This document shows, piece after piece, positions 56,101-63,086 of a stretch of DNA of 64,000 nt. A program made the position numbers and the translations under genes. Source of the DNA: Pyxidicoccus parkwaysis (GTDB lineage Bacteria > Myxococcota > Myxococcia > Myxococcales > Myxococcaceae). The DNA lies in the NCBI RefSeq assembly GCF_017301735.1, contig NZ_CP071090.1, forward strand, positions 1,488,001-1,552,000. Direction: 5' to 3'. Every line of letters starts with the position of its first letter. The first letter of the stretch is position 1. Below the pieces are notes generated by a model. That model searched no databases and was not told where the DNA came from. It was given only the letters and a program-made list of their open reading frames with translations.

Positions 56101-57102
56101 CCCCTGGTGTTGGGGCCGTGGGAGGCTCGCAGTGGAGGCCCCAATGCGCCGCTGAACTTCGACGTGGCGCCGTTCCGGCTGCTGGCCATCGTCAACCGCA
56201 TGGACCTGCGACACGAGGGCGTGCACGCGGGCGAGGGGCGCTTCGTGTTCGGCGTGACGGACCCGAACACTGGTGGCCCGATGCCCTTCACCGTCATCCT
56301 CGAGTACACGCTGCCGGGTGGACATGCGGAGGAGTTCCAGCGCTGGTCGCGTGACTGGCACGAGCTGGGCCGGCTCGGTCTGGGCCATCCGGACTACAAC
56401 GCGAAGCTCCAGGCGCTGACGGACCGCTTCACGAAGTCCTTCGTGCTCGCGGGCCGCTTCATGGGCAGCGCCATCAGCCAGGTGCGCACCAACGAGAACA
56501 CGTTGGACCCGGAGTGGGAGCTGCGAGAGTTCCACTTCGGGCCGGGCGGACTGGAGCCCGCGCACGTAGCGCTCACGCCGCCGTTCTTCCTCAACGGCTC
56601 GCAGTTGGTCGCGGACTACATCAACCAGAACCAACCGGCGATTCTCACGGAGACGCATGTGGTTCCGGAGTTCTTCCAGGGACAGCCCTTCCTCTGGGGC
56701 TCGGCGCCGACTCCGTTCGGCTTCTTCTGGAACGCTCTCGGCGTGGAGCCGCAGGCTCGGCACAAGTTCTCGCTGAACACCTGCAACGGCTGTCACGCGG
56801 GGGAGACGCAGACAGTCTTCCTCCACGTCGGCTTCCGTTCTAAGGGCCAACCCGCCTTCCTCTCGCCGTTCCTGGTCAGCACCGCGCCCATTCCGGACCC
56901 TGTCACGCGGACGCCGCGCGTGTTCAACGACCTGGGTCGGCGCCGCGAGGACCTGTCCGCCCTGGTGTGCGGCGTGCCCTCGCAGTTGACGGCGTCGAAG
57001 GACCGGGTGGGCGAGTCGCTGCTCGCGCCCGCCCGGTTCGTCGAGCCCGCCGTGCCGGGCTTCCCGCCTCGCTCCAACCTGCCGGCTGGCCGCGTCCACT
57101 GA
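53116..57102 (+). CDS. large multidomain lipoprotein: discoidin, Ig-like, Cys-rich and haem-motif domains
   Basis: ATG 53116 gives 1328 aa. MQCFTSSRGAFVSGALFLAAMSGGC is a lipoprotein signal. Residues about 50-205 and 210-360 are two F5/8-type C (discoidin)-like domains with near-identical openings (LVPVMTSATLPSGTVTRSGV). Residues about 370-830 hold about five Ig-like repeats of the type APVLTGFTPASPSNN...DAAGNVS. A Cys-rich module follows (EDCDGNPANGCEA, NCGACGTTC). The last 390 residues are globular (MNGGRDPSELVRNWLKTWQA) and end with CNGCH in NTCNGCHAGETQTVF, a c-type haem motif. It is likely a large surface-exposed binding protein. Confidence 0.8.
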   Translation: MQCFTSSRGAFVSGALFLAAMSGGCQGQEAPAPVSRPESHLASSTQSLTCGSSLVPVMTSATLPSGTVTRSGVLSSDYEAWLAFDSNDSAPSMWLSEVGQTPAWIGYEWASGAKRVTHYAIKFVNGSLTSRAPRSWTFQGWNGSAWVVLDTRPNETNWAGVERREYVVASPGSYSKYRLNVTDDNDSRSTGNETVSIGKLELFDCPCVTTNLVPVMTSPTLPSGSVTRSGVLSSDYEGWLAFDSVDSSTSMWLSQVRQVPAWLAYQWADGAKSVDRYAIRFTNGSLTSRAPKNWTLEGWNGSSWVVVDTRANEVNWGGSERREYVVASPGSFAQYRLNVSDDNDDRTGIETISIGRLELLKCNVDTQPPAAPVLTGFTPASPSNNTKPVLAGTAEAGASVNIFAGVSCTGPLVATVMASANGSFSSTLTVPVNATSTFTATARDAAGNVSTCSAGLAYVHDGVAPAAPVLTGFSPASPSSNLNPVLSGTAEANSTVRIFSGTTCAGTPVVTVTASSTGVFSATSSVTANTTTAFTATSTDVAGNVSACSTSLSYRHDSVAPNAPVLTGFTPVSPSNNLNPTLSGTAEASATVRLFSGTSCSGAVLTTSTVSASGTFSVTRTVGANTTTTFTATVVDAAGNVSPCSASLGYRHDNQPPSVPVFSGFTPASPGTSLSPQLRGTTEKSATVQLFQGSGCVAPVLATLNADATTGVFTSTVTVSANASTGFSARALDAVGNVSACSAVATYVHDTVAPPPPTFLSGYVPFDAPPVAVQVRAQTEGRGRVAVFTDAACTVAASPAGVVQADATGSALLPLTQAQRQTTMFAAALDVAGNRSSCVSFEAGCPVGFEDCDGNPANGCEADLMADEGNCGACGTTCSGAPSANAVCGAGTCGLGCVVGTFDCDGIAANGCESTTACGASVCQVEPFEELLITDLSVVEDPVRTTGSGAWTFGALMRAMNGGRDPSELVRNWLKTWQADQFIGATFVPARPNIGPLVLGPWEARSGGPNAPLNFDVAPFRLLAIVNRMDLRHEGVHAGEGRFVFGVTDPNTGGPMPFTVILEYTLPGGHAEEFQRWSRDWHELGRLGLGHPDYNAKLQALTDRFTKSFVLAGRFMGSAISQVRTNENTLDPEWELREFHFGPGGLEPAHVALTPPFFLNGSQLVADYINQNQPAILTETHVVPEFFQGQPFLWGSAPTPFGFFWNALGVEPQARHKFSLNTCNGCHAGETQTVFLHVGFRSKGQPAFLSPFLVSTAPIPDPVTRTPRVFNDLGRRREDLSALVCGVPSQLTASKDRVGESLLAPARFVEPAVPGFPPRSNLPAGRVH

Positions 57103-57118
57103 TTCCCAGCTGAGCCAA

Positions 57119-57156
57119 GGGCGCGGCACACCCGGAGCTTGGGGTGTGTCGCGCCC
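57119..57156 (+). terminator. strong terminator
   Basis: A 15-bp stem with one G-U (57119-57133 and 57142-57156) and an 8-nt loop lies 17 nt after the stop at 57102. Positions 57157-57295 show no further feature. Confidence 0.6.
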
Positions 57157-57295
57157 GCGCTCATGCGCATCCGTTGGCCCCTGGACCGCTGCGTCGTCCA
57201 GCCGGGCAGCTGACGCAGCAGGGCGGCGCCGTTCGATATTCTCCCCACGGTTGGACGTTTCCAGCACACCTACCGTGAAGAAGAGAGGGACGTGG

Positions 57296-58975
57296 ATGCG
57301 CCGAGCCCTGGTTGGACTCATATTGCTGTTGGCGGGCTGTGCGCGGAACGCACGTCCCGCCGACGGGGTGGAGGCGACCTCGAAAGCCGAGGCGCCCGAG
57401 CCGGAGACGCCGCACTACGAGCACATCTTCATGATGCCCGTGGAGCGCTCCCTGGCCGAGGCCTCGAAGCTGCTCAAGGAGGGGGGCTGGGTGCTCCAGC
57501 CCATGGAGGACCCGAAGTTCCTCCTCACCGAGTGGAAGTCCGCGCAGCTCGGCACCAAGTCCTGGGGCTACATGAGCGACGGCGACCACATCCGCTATCT
57601 GGTCGCGGGTGAGCCCCTCGCCGAGCGGCAGTCCATCGTGCGCATCTTCCGGATGCGGCGGGTGGCCTTCAGCAACGACGCGGAGTTCAGGTACGACGGC
57701 AAGACGGGGGAAATCGTCCAGAAGCACCTGGTGATGGAGCAGTTCGAGCAGCTGATGCGCGCGAGGGGGGCTCCGGTGACGCTCGCCCAGCAGGCGACGG
57801 ACATCGCGCCATGGGTGGAGCTGGACGGCGCCATCCAGGGCACGCGCGACTTGAAGCTGGAGCGGGACCTCACCCTGCGGTTGGAGTCGCGGCCCTCGCT
57901 GGAGACGCTCACCGGCACGCTGCGCCTCACGCGGGATGACTCGCTCGCGAGAGACCCGTCGTTCTACCTGAAGCGCTGGCGGCAGGAGGTGCAGGAGCCC
58001 TGCGAGCGGAAGGTCGCCGGCTTCCAGTCGCTGCTGCGGCCGGGGCAGATGGTGCTCGTCGGTGAGCAGCTCGGCACGCGCGAGGTTCCCGCCACCGTGG
58101 GGGACATGGCGTGCGAGGCCGCGCAGGCGGGGCTCGGCGTCACGGTGGGGCTCTCCATTCCGGACAAGGAGCAGGCGCGCGTCGACGCGTACCTCGCGAG
58201 CAAGGGCAGCCCCGCGGACCAGGATGCGCTGCTGCACGGAGACTTCTGGCGCAAGCAGCAGCAGGATGGGCGCGGCAGCCGCGCGGTGATGGAGCTCATC
58301 GACCGGGCGCGCGCGCTGCGGGCCGCCGGGCACAAGGTCTCCGTGGTGGCCTTCGATACGGACACGAACAACGGGAGCGCGCGTGATGCGCGCATGGCCC
58401 GGACGGTGCTGAACGCGCACAGCGCGCGGCCCCAAGACGTGTTCCTGGTGCTCGCGGGCAACGCGCACACGCGGCTGGTGACGGGGGTGGACTGGAGCAA
58501 GGACTTCGTCCCCATGTCGAAGCACCTCGTCGAGTCCGTGCGCGACTTGAAGATTCTGGAGGTGGGATACGCGCAGGGCCGGCGCTGGGGATGCGACCTG
58601 GAGCCGAACAACGAGATGGTGTGCAACGTCATGGGCATCACGCCGGGGCCGCGCGTCGAGATTCGCCCGGAGACGCCGGTGGGCATCCGGATGCTGCCGG
58701 AGTTGGACGACGAGGGGTTCCACGGCTTCCTCGACGTGGGGGCGCTGACCGCCTCGCTGCCAGCGATTGCGCTGCGTGGACACGACGCGCCCGAGAGCGA
58801 GCCGGGGGCTCCCGGGGCGCCTGCGCCCGGGCCCGCGCAGATGGTGGACAGACCCGCGCCGGCCATGCGCGCGAAGCCGGCAGCGCCTGCGAATTCGGAG
58901 GCTCCCGCGCCAACACAGCCGGCAGCGCCTGCGGCTACCGGGACGGGCGCTCCAGCGCAGCCTCAGAAGCAGTAG
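57296..58975 (+). CDS. lipoprotein with EreA/ChaN-like domain
   Basis: ATG 57296, AGAGGG six bases upstream, gives 559 aa. MRRALVGLILLLAGC is a lipoprotein signal. Residues about 30-230 form a mixed domain (HYEHIFMMPVERSLAEASKL). Residues about 245-490 have the features of the erythromycin-esterase/ChaN/Tiki superfamily: VLVGEQLGTREVPA, then FWRKQQQDGRGSRAVMELID, VVAFDTDTNN and VLAGNAHTR. The last 70 residues are Ala/Pro-rich and probably disordered. It is probably a surface hydrolase or ligand-binding protein; no substrate can be assigned. A second protein of the same superfamily is at 2358. Confidence 0.65.
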   Translation: MRRALVGLILLLAGCARNARPADGVEATSKAEAPEPETPHYEHIFMMPVERSLAEASKLLKEGGWVLQPMEDPKFLLTEWKSAQLGTKSWGYMSDGDHIRYLVAGEPLAERQSIVRIFRMRRVAFSNDAEFRYDGKTGEIVQKHLVMEQFEQLMRARGAPVTLAQQATDIAPWVELDGAIQGTRDLKLERDLTLRLESRPSLETLTGTLRLTRDDSLARDPSFYLKRWRQEVQEPCERKVAGFQSLLRPGQMVLVGEQLGTREVPATVGDMACEAAQAGLGVTVGLSIPDKEQARVDAYLASKGSPADQDALLHGDFWRKQQQDGRGSRAVMELIDRARALRAAGHKVSVVAFDTDTNNGSARDARMARTVLNAHSARPQDVFLVLAGNAHTRLVTGVDWSKDFVPMSKHLVESVRDLKILEVGYAQGRRWGCDLEPNNEMVCNVMGITPGPRVEIRPETPVGIRMLPELDDEGFHGFLDVGALTASLPAIALRGHDAPESEPGAPGAPAPGPAQMVDRPAPAMRAKPAAPANSEAPAPTQPAAPAATGTGAPAQPQKQ

Positions 58976-59015
58976 GGAACTCGGGAGCGCGCTTCAGGGG
59001 CTGTGGTGCGCTCCG

Positions 59016-59160
59016 CTGCACGAGGCCGATGATTTCGTGCAGCGAGCATTCGACCTACGGGAGGAAGGCCGCCTGGCGCGGGTATGGCCTGCGCGGTCAT
59101 GGGGCACGTTCCTCCGCTCGAAGGCCCGAGCGCAGTGCGGGAAGCAACCGAGTCCTGAAT
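59016..59160 (-). pseudogene. decayed copy of argC 3' end
   Basis: On the minus strand, 59160 down to about 59065 aligns with the last 35 codons of argC (QAVQNFNV...RQAACYP; here RAFERRNV and RQAAFLP before a TAG) with several small gaps. The following hairpin (stem GCTGCACGA 59015-59023 and TCGTGCAGC 59035-59043) matches the argC terminator at 61975-62001. The same order and orientation as the intact argC end, about 3 kb away, makes these direct repeats around the peptidase-MarR pair. Confidence 0.55.
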
Positions 59161-61367
59161 CAGTCGCGTGCCCCGGTCTGGGCGTCGGTACGGCCCAGTT
59201 GGGCGTAGAAGAACGCGAGCATGTCGGCATGCTCGGCAAGGCTTCGGGCACCTGACGAAGCCACGTGTCCTCCTTCGAACTCCACGCGGAGGATGACGGG
59301 GTGGCCGCTCGCCGTCGCCGCCTGCAGATGCGCGGCGAGCTTCCCCGGCTGCCAGGGCGGTACACGTGCATCGTTGAAGCCGGTGGTCAGCATCACCGCG
59401 GGGTACGCCGTGCCTGCTCGGACGTGCTGGGTCGGGTCGATGGCGTACAACGCCCGAAAGCCTGCCTGGGTGCGGGTCGAGCCAAACTCCGCGGCGACGA
59501 TGGGACCGTCGGCACCTTGCTCCAAGCGGAGGGGGTTGTTGTCGCCGACGCGGCTGAAGACGACCTTGAACAGGTCCGGGCGCGCGGTCAGGGCCATCCC
59601 CACCACGATGCCTCCCGCACTGGCGCCTTCCAGGGCCAGGGCTGACGGCCGCGTATACCCCCGCGCGATGAGGTGGTCCGCGCAGGCGAGCAGGTCCTTG
59701 TAGCTGTTCGGCTTGTTCTCCTGCGCACCCGCGAGGCGCCACGCGTCACCGTACTCTCCACCTCCGCGGACGTGGCAGACCGCGTACATGCCGCCGTCCT
59801 CCACCAGGGGCATCAGCCGCGAGGTTCCATAGACGCCGGAGAAGCTCGGCGTCATCGAGACGCCGTACGCCCCATAGGCCGTCAACCAGACGGGACTGGA
59901 CGCGTCGAGCCTGGCATCGCGCCGGCGCACGATGGACAGAGGAATCAGCGTTCCATCCCAGGACCGCGCCCGGACCTCTTCGACGAGATAGGGGGATGTG
60001 TCCACGTTCCACGGCGCCACGATGCGGGTGGAGACGCTCTGTCCGGAGTCATCCACGTAGCGCCAGCTCTCGGGGGTGATCCAGTTCTGGAGGCCCACGA
60101 GCGCGCCGGCTCGCGCTGGCTCCGTCACGGGCCCTCGCACGGCGCCTTCCAGTGGGAGGGAGATTTCGGTCAGCGTCCTGGTGGAGAAACCATAGCGGCG
60201 CAGCCTGCCCAGGCCTCCATCGAGCTCGGAGAGATAGAGCCCGTCCGCGGCGACGGCGATGTCCTGGATGACGCGCTCGGAACAGGGGACCACCGTCCTC
60301 GCGCGCGCCAGGTCCGGCGCGTTGGCGTCGACCTGGAGGACCTTGAAGCGCGGCGCGTCCTTGCGTGTGAGGAGATACAGCTCGTCACCGTGCAGGGCCG
60401 CCGCCGTCACACCGTCCGCGGCATCAGCGACCTTCTTCCAGTGGTACCCCGCGCCGGGGTTGGCGCGCGCGACGAAGACGCTCATCGCCGCATCGGCGCC
60501 GTGGCTGATCATCGCCAGGACGTGCTCGGAGCCCGCCGTGGCCTGGACGTAGGGTGAATCCACGGGTTGAAGCGCAGGCGAGCCCGCGACGCCAGTGCCG
60601 AGCACCGGGACATCCCGCTCCGGAGGGGTTCCGACCTGGTGCAGCCAGGCGCGGCTGTGCAGATACTTCTCGGCTTCGGCCATGCCCTCCGTGTGCTCGG
60701 CCAGCCGGTTGTAATAGAAGCCCGTGCCATCGGGCCGCCAGGACGGTTCGGCATAGGGCGTGCGGTCGATGGTTTCGGGTGCGTGCTCCCCGCCATCCAC
60801 CTCCAGGATGTGCAGGACGCTTTGCTCCGAACCGCCCTCGGAGAGGCCGTAGGCCACGCGCCGGCCGTCCGGGGATGGCCTGAAGTAGTCGATGGACATG
60901 GCGCCCCCTGCCAGGGCCGGGTCGACCAGGCGTCGCTCGGGCCCCTCCGGTGTCAGCAGCACGTAGAGCTTCAGCGCGTCGTCACCTGGATTGCGCTTGA
61001 GATAGAAGACCCGGCCCCCGGCCTGACGTACCCCGCGCACCACGGACCCGCCCGCGGAGTGGGCCTGGAGCCGCTCGAGCAATCTGTCTCGTCCGGGAAT
61101 GGCGCCGAGGACGGCACGTGCATACGCGTCCTGCCGCTGGAGCCAGTCCACGAACCGGGGCGCATCCCGGTCTTCCATCCAGCGATAGGGGTCCACGACC
61201 TTCGTTCCGAAATAGTCATCGACGACCGGCTCGCGCGGGGACGTGGGAACCTGGAGTGGCGGTGGGAGGGTGCTGCGATTCGACGCGCACGCGTGGAGCA
61301 TGGCCGTCACGGCCAGCGTGACCAGGAGCTCCCAGCGAAGGCGCAGGCACGGATTTCGTCTCAGCAA
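59160..61367 (-). CDS. prolyl oligopeptidase-family lipoprotein
   Basis: A 735-aa protein starting at TTG 61367 (the only start after an in-frame stop upstream). A lipoprotein signal (LLVTLAVTAMLHAC) precedes an S9A-type enzyme: an N-terminal helix (DDYFGTKVVDPYRWMEDRD), a beta-propeller over residues about 90-450, and an alpha/beta-hydrolase domain. The catalytic Ser is S583 in LEGASAGG, with Asp in GFNDARVPPWQP and His in EFEGGHVA. It cleaves after Pro in short peptides and would act in the periplasm or outer surface. Its promoter region contains a MarR-type palindrome, so the divergent MarR gene probably controls it. Confidence 0.88.
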   Translation of the reverse strand: MLRRNPCLRLRWELLVTLAVTAMLHACASNRSTLPPPLQVPTSPREPVVDDYFGTKVVDPYRWMEDRDAPRFVDWLQRQDAYARAVLGAIPGRDRLLERLQAHSAGGSVVRGVRQAGGRVFYLKRNPGDDALKLYVLLTPEGPERRLVDPALAGGAMSIDYFRPSPDGRRVAYGLSEGGSEQSVLHILEVDGGEHAPETIDRTPYAEPSWRPDGTGFYYNRLAEHTEGMAEAEKYLHSRAWLHQVGTPPERDVPVLGTGVAGSPALQPVDSPYVQATAGSEHVLAMISHGADAAMSVFVARANPGAGYHWKKVADAADGVTAAALHGDELYLLTRKDAPRFKVLQVDANAPDLARARTVVPCSERVIQDIAVAADGLYLSELDGGLGRLRRYGFSTRTLTEISLPLEGAVRGPVTEPARAGALVGLQNWITPESWRYVDDSGQSVSTRIVAPWNVDTSPYLVEEVRARSWDGTLIPLSIVRRRDARLDASSPVWLTAYGAYGVSMTPSFSGVYGTSRLMPLVEDGGMYAVCHVRGGGEYGDAWRLAGAQENKPNSYKDLLACADHLIARGYTRPSALALEGASAGGIVVGMALTARPDLFKVVFSRVGDNNPLRLEQGADGPIVAAEFGSTRTQAGFRALYAIDPTQHVRAGTAYPAVMLTTGFNDARVPPWQPGKLAAHLQAATASGHPVILRVEFEGGHVASSGARSLAEHADMLAFFYAQLGRTDAQTGARD

Positions 61368-61380
61368 GCGCGTGACCCCG

Positions 61381-61418
61381 TTTCAATGGTCCGCGAAGCA
61401 AGATATGTAGGCGCCTAC
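61381..61418 (+). promoter_or_regulatory. MarR promoter with overlapping operator
   Basis: TTTCAA (61381-61386) and TATGTA (61404-61409) are spaced by 17 bp. The perfect 12-bp palindrome GTAGGCGCCTAC (61407-61418) overlaps the -10 and lies 10 bp before the MarR ATG and 40 bp upstream of the peptidase start. It is a good MarR operator candidate. Confidence 0.55.
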
Positions 61419-61428
61419 GGATTCGTCA

Positions 61429-61935
61429 ATGAACGACAAGAAGCCACGTGAGGGGCTGACGGACTTTACGAACAGGTCAGGTGCGGCCGCCGTCGGGGCG
61501 CGCCTTCGGCGCTTGTCCGAGCGCATCGACCGGGAGGCCACCGAGCTCTATGCGGAGCTGGGCGTGACGTTCGAGCAGCGGTGGTTCGGGACGCTCAACC
61601 TGCTCGACCTCTACGGTCCGCTGACGGTAGGGGAGCTTGCCCAGGCGCTCGGAATCACCCACGTGTCGGTCAGCCAGACGCGCGACTCACTCCAGCGGTC
61701 CGGCCTCACGACCTCCGACGCGGACCCGTCCGACGGGCGGCGGCGCACCGTGCGCCTGACGAAGGAAGGGAAGGCCCTGGTCGCGCGCCTGAAGCCTCTA
61801 TGGGCCGCGCTCTCCGAAGCGGCCGTGGAGCTGGACCAGGAGGCCGGCAACGCGCTGGCGGCGCTCGAACGGCTGGAGCGCGCGCTGGATAGAAGCTCCC
61901 TGACCGAGCGGGTCCGGAGGCTCATTCGGAAGTAG
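61429..61935 (+). CDS. MarR-family transcriptional regulator
   Basis: A 168-aa protein with the MarR winged helix: LTVGELAQALGITHVSVSQT then RDSLQRSGLTTSDADPSDGR, where DPSDGRRRTVRLT is the wing. It is divergent from the peptidase gene with 61 bp between. No ribosome site precedes ATG 61429, and the predicted transcription start is only about 13 nt upstream, so translation may be nearly leaderless. The palindrome over its own -10 suggests autorepression. Confidence 0.85.
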   Translation: MNDKKPREGLTDFTNRSGAAAVGARLRRLSERIDREATELYAELGVTFEQRWFGTLNLLDLYGPLTVGELAQALGITHVSVSQTRDSLQRSGLTTSDADPSDGRRRTVRLTKEGKALVARLKPLWAALSEAAVELDQEAGNALAALERLERALDRSSLTERVRRLIRK

Positions 61936-61974
61936 GGCGCCGTCTCACGGCGCATCCGACTCATGGCGGTTCCG

Positions 61975-62001
61975 CCGCACGAGGCCGGTGACCTCGTGCG
62001 G
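61975..62001 (-). terminator. argC terminator hairpin
   Basis: CCGCACGAGG (61975-61984) and CCTCGTGCGG (61992-62001) form a perfect 10-bp stem 18 bp beyond the argC stop. It also lies after the MarR gene. A related hairpin is at 59015-59043. Confidence 0.55.
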
Positions 62002-62018
62002 CGAGCCGTCCACCACTG

Positions 62019-63086
62019 CTACGGGTAGCAGGCCGCCTGGCGCAGATTCGTATCCTCGGGCAGGCCGAGGGCCACGTTGAAGTTCTGCACGGCCTGGCCG
62101 GCCATGCCCTTCACCAGGTTGTCCAGCGCCGCCATGACGGCCACCGAGCGGCCCTTGGTGGCCACGGAGATGTCGCAGAAGTTGCTGCCCGCCACCGCGG
62201 CGACGCGCGGCGTGCCCTCGACGATGCGGACGAACTTCGAGCCTTCGTAGTAGCGGCGGAACTTGTCCGTCAGCGACTGCGTCACCACCGCGCCGCCGTG
62301 CTCCGGCCACTCGAACTGCACGGTGGCGAAGATGCCGCGCACCATGGGCGCCGAGTGCGGCACGAAGGCCAGCCGGTGCCGCTGCGCGCCATGCGCCACC
62401 AGCATCACCTCCACCTCGGCCTCGTGCTGGTGCTCCAGCGGCTTGTACGCGCGGAAGTCGTGCGCGCGCGTCGGGTGGTGCGTGCCCTCGCCCGGCAGCG
62501 AGCCGGAGCCGGACGAGCCCGTCACGCCAGAGACTGCCAGCAGCCCCAGGCCCGGCGTGGACGCAATCGGCAGCAGCGCGAGCTGCACCGCCGTCGCGAA
62601 GCACCCCGGGTTGGCGATGCGCTTCGCCTTGGCGATGGCGTCGCGCTTCCACTCCGTGAGGCCGTACGTGAAGGTGCCCAGCAGGTCCGGAGCCGGGTGG
62701 GGCCGGCCGTACGCGCCCGCGTAGCGGCCCGGGTGGTCCAACCGGAAGTCCGAGGACAAATCGATGAGCAGCACGCGCTCGGCGATGCCGGCGTCGGCCC
62801 ACTTCTTCTCGATGTCGATGAACTGCTTCGCCAGCTCACCGTGGCCCAGCGCGCTGAACACCACCGGCTGCTGAGAGTCCGACAGCCAGCGCCAGTCCGG
62901 CTCCGCCTCGAAGCGGCCGTCCACCAGCCCGCGCAGGTGCGGGTGCACCTTGTGGATGGGCTCGCCCGCATGGTGCCGCGACACCACGCGGATGCCGCCC
63001 ACCGCCGGATGTCCGGCGAGGATGCGCAAGAGCTCGCCTCCGCCGAAACCGGAGGCTCCCAGGATGTAGATGTTCGCCCGCGTCAT
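62019..63086 (-). CDS. argC: N-acetyl-gamma-glutamyl-phosphate reductase
   Basis: A 355-aa enzyme of arginine synthesis that reduces N-acetylglutamyl-5-phosphate to the semialdehyde with NADPH. Residues 7-17 form the nucleotide loop (YILGASGFGGGEL), and catalytic Cys162 lies in IANPGCFATAVQLAL; VTGSSGSG and the His-bearing EHQHEAEVE follow. Length matches the ArgC family; a role in lysine synthesis through an amino-group carrier is less likely but cannot be excluded. ATG 63086 overlaps the upstream DUF1611 gene by 4 bp (ATGA), so the two are translated together. Confidence 0.9.
   Translation of the reverse strand: MTRANIYILGASGFGGGELLRILAGHPAVGGIRVVSRHHAGEPIHKVHPHLRGLVDGRFEAEPDWRWLSDSQQPVVFSALGHGELAKQFIDIEKKWADAGIAERVLLIDLSSDFRLDHPGRYAGAYGRPHPAPDLLGTFTYGLTEWKRDAIAKAKRIANPGCFATAVQLALLPIASTPGLGLLAVSGVTGSSGSGSLPGEGTHHPTRAHDFRAYKPLEHQHEAEVEVMLVAHGAQRHRLAFVPHSAPMVRGIFATVQFEWPEHGGAVVTQSLTDKFRRYYEGSKFVRIVEGTPRVAAVAGSNFCDISVATKGRSVAVMAALDNLVKGMAGQAVQNFNVALGLPEDTNLRQAACYP

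Noticed and set aside
58963-59742. Open frame antisense-shifted over the peptidase 3' end
   Set aside because: It runs in a different frame of the same strand as the peptidase and is Gly/Arg/His-rich; the argC-like tail explains the conserved part.
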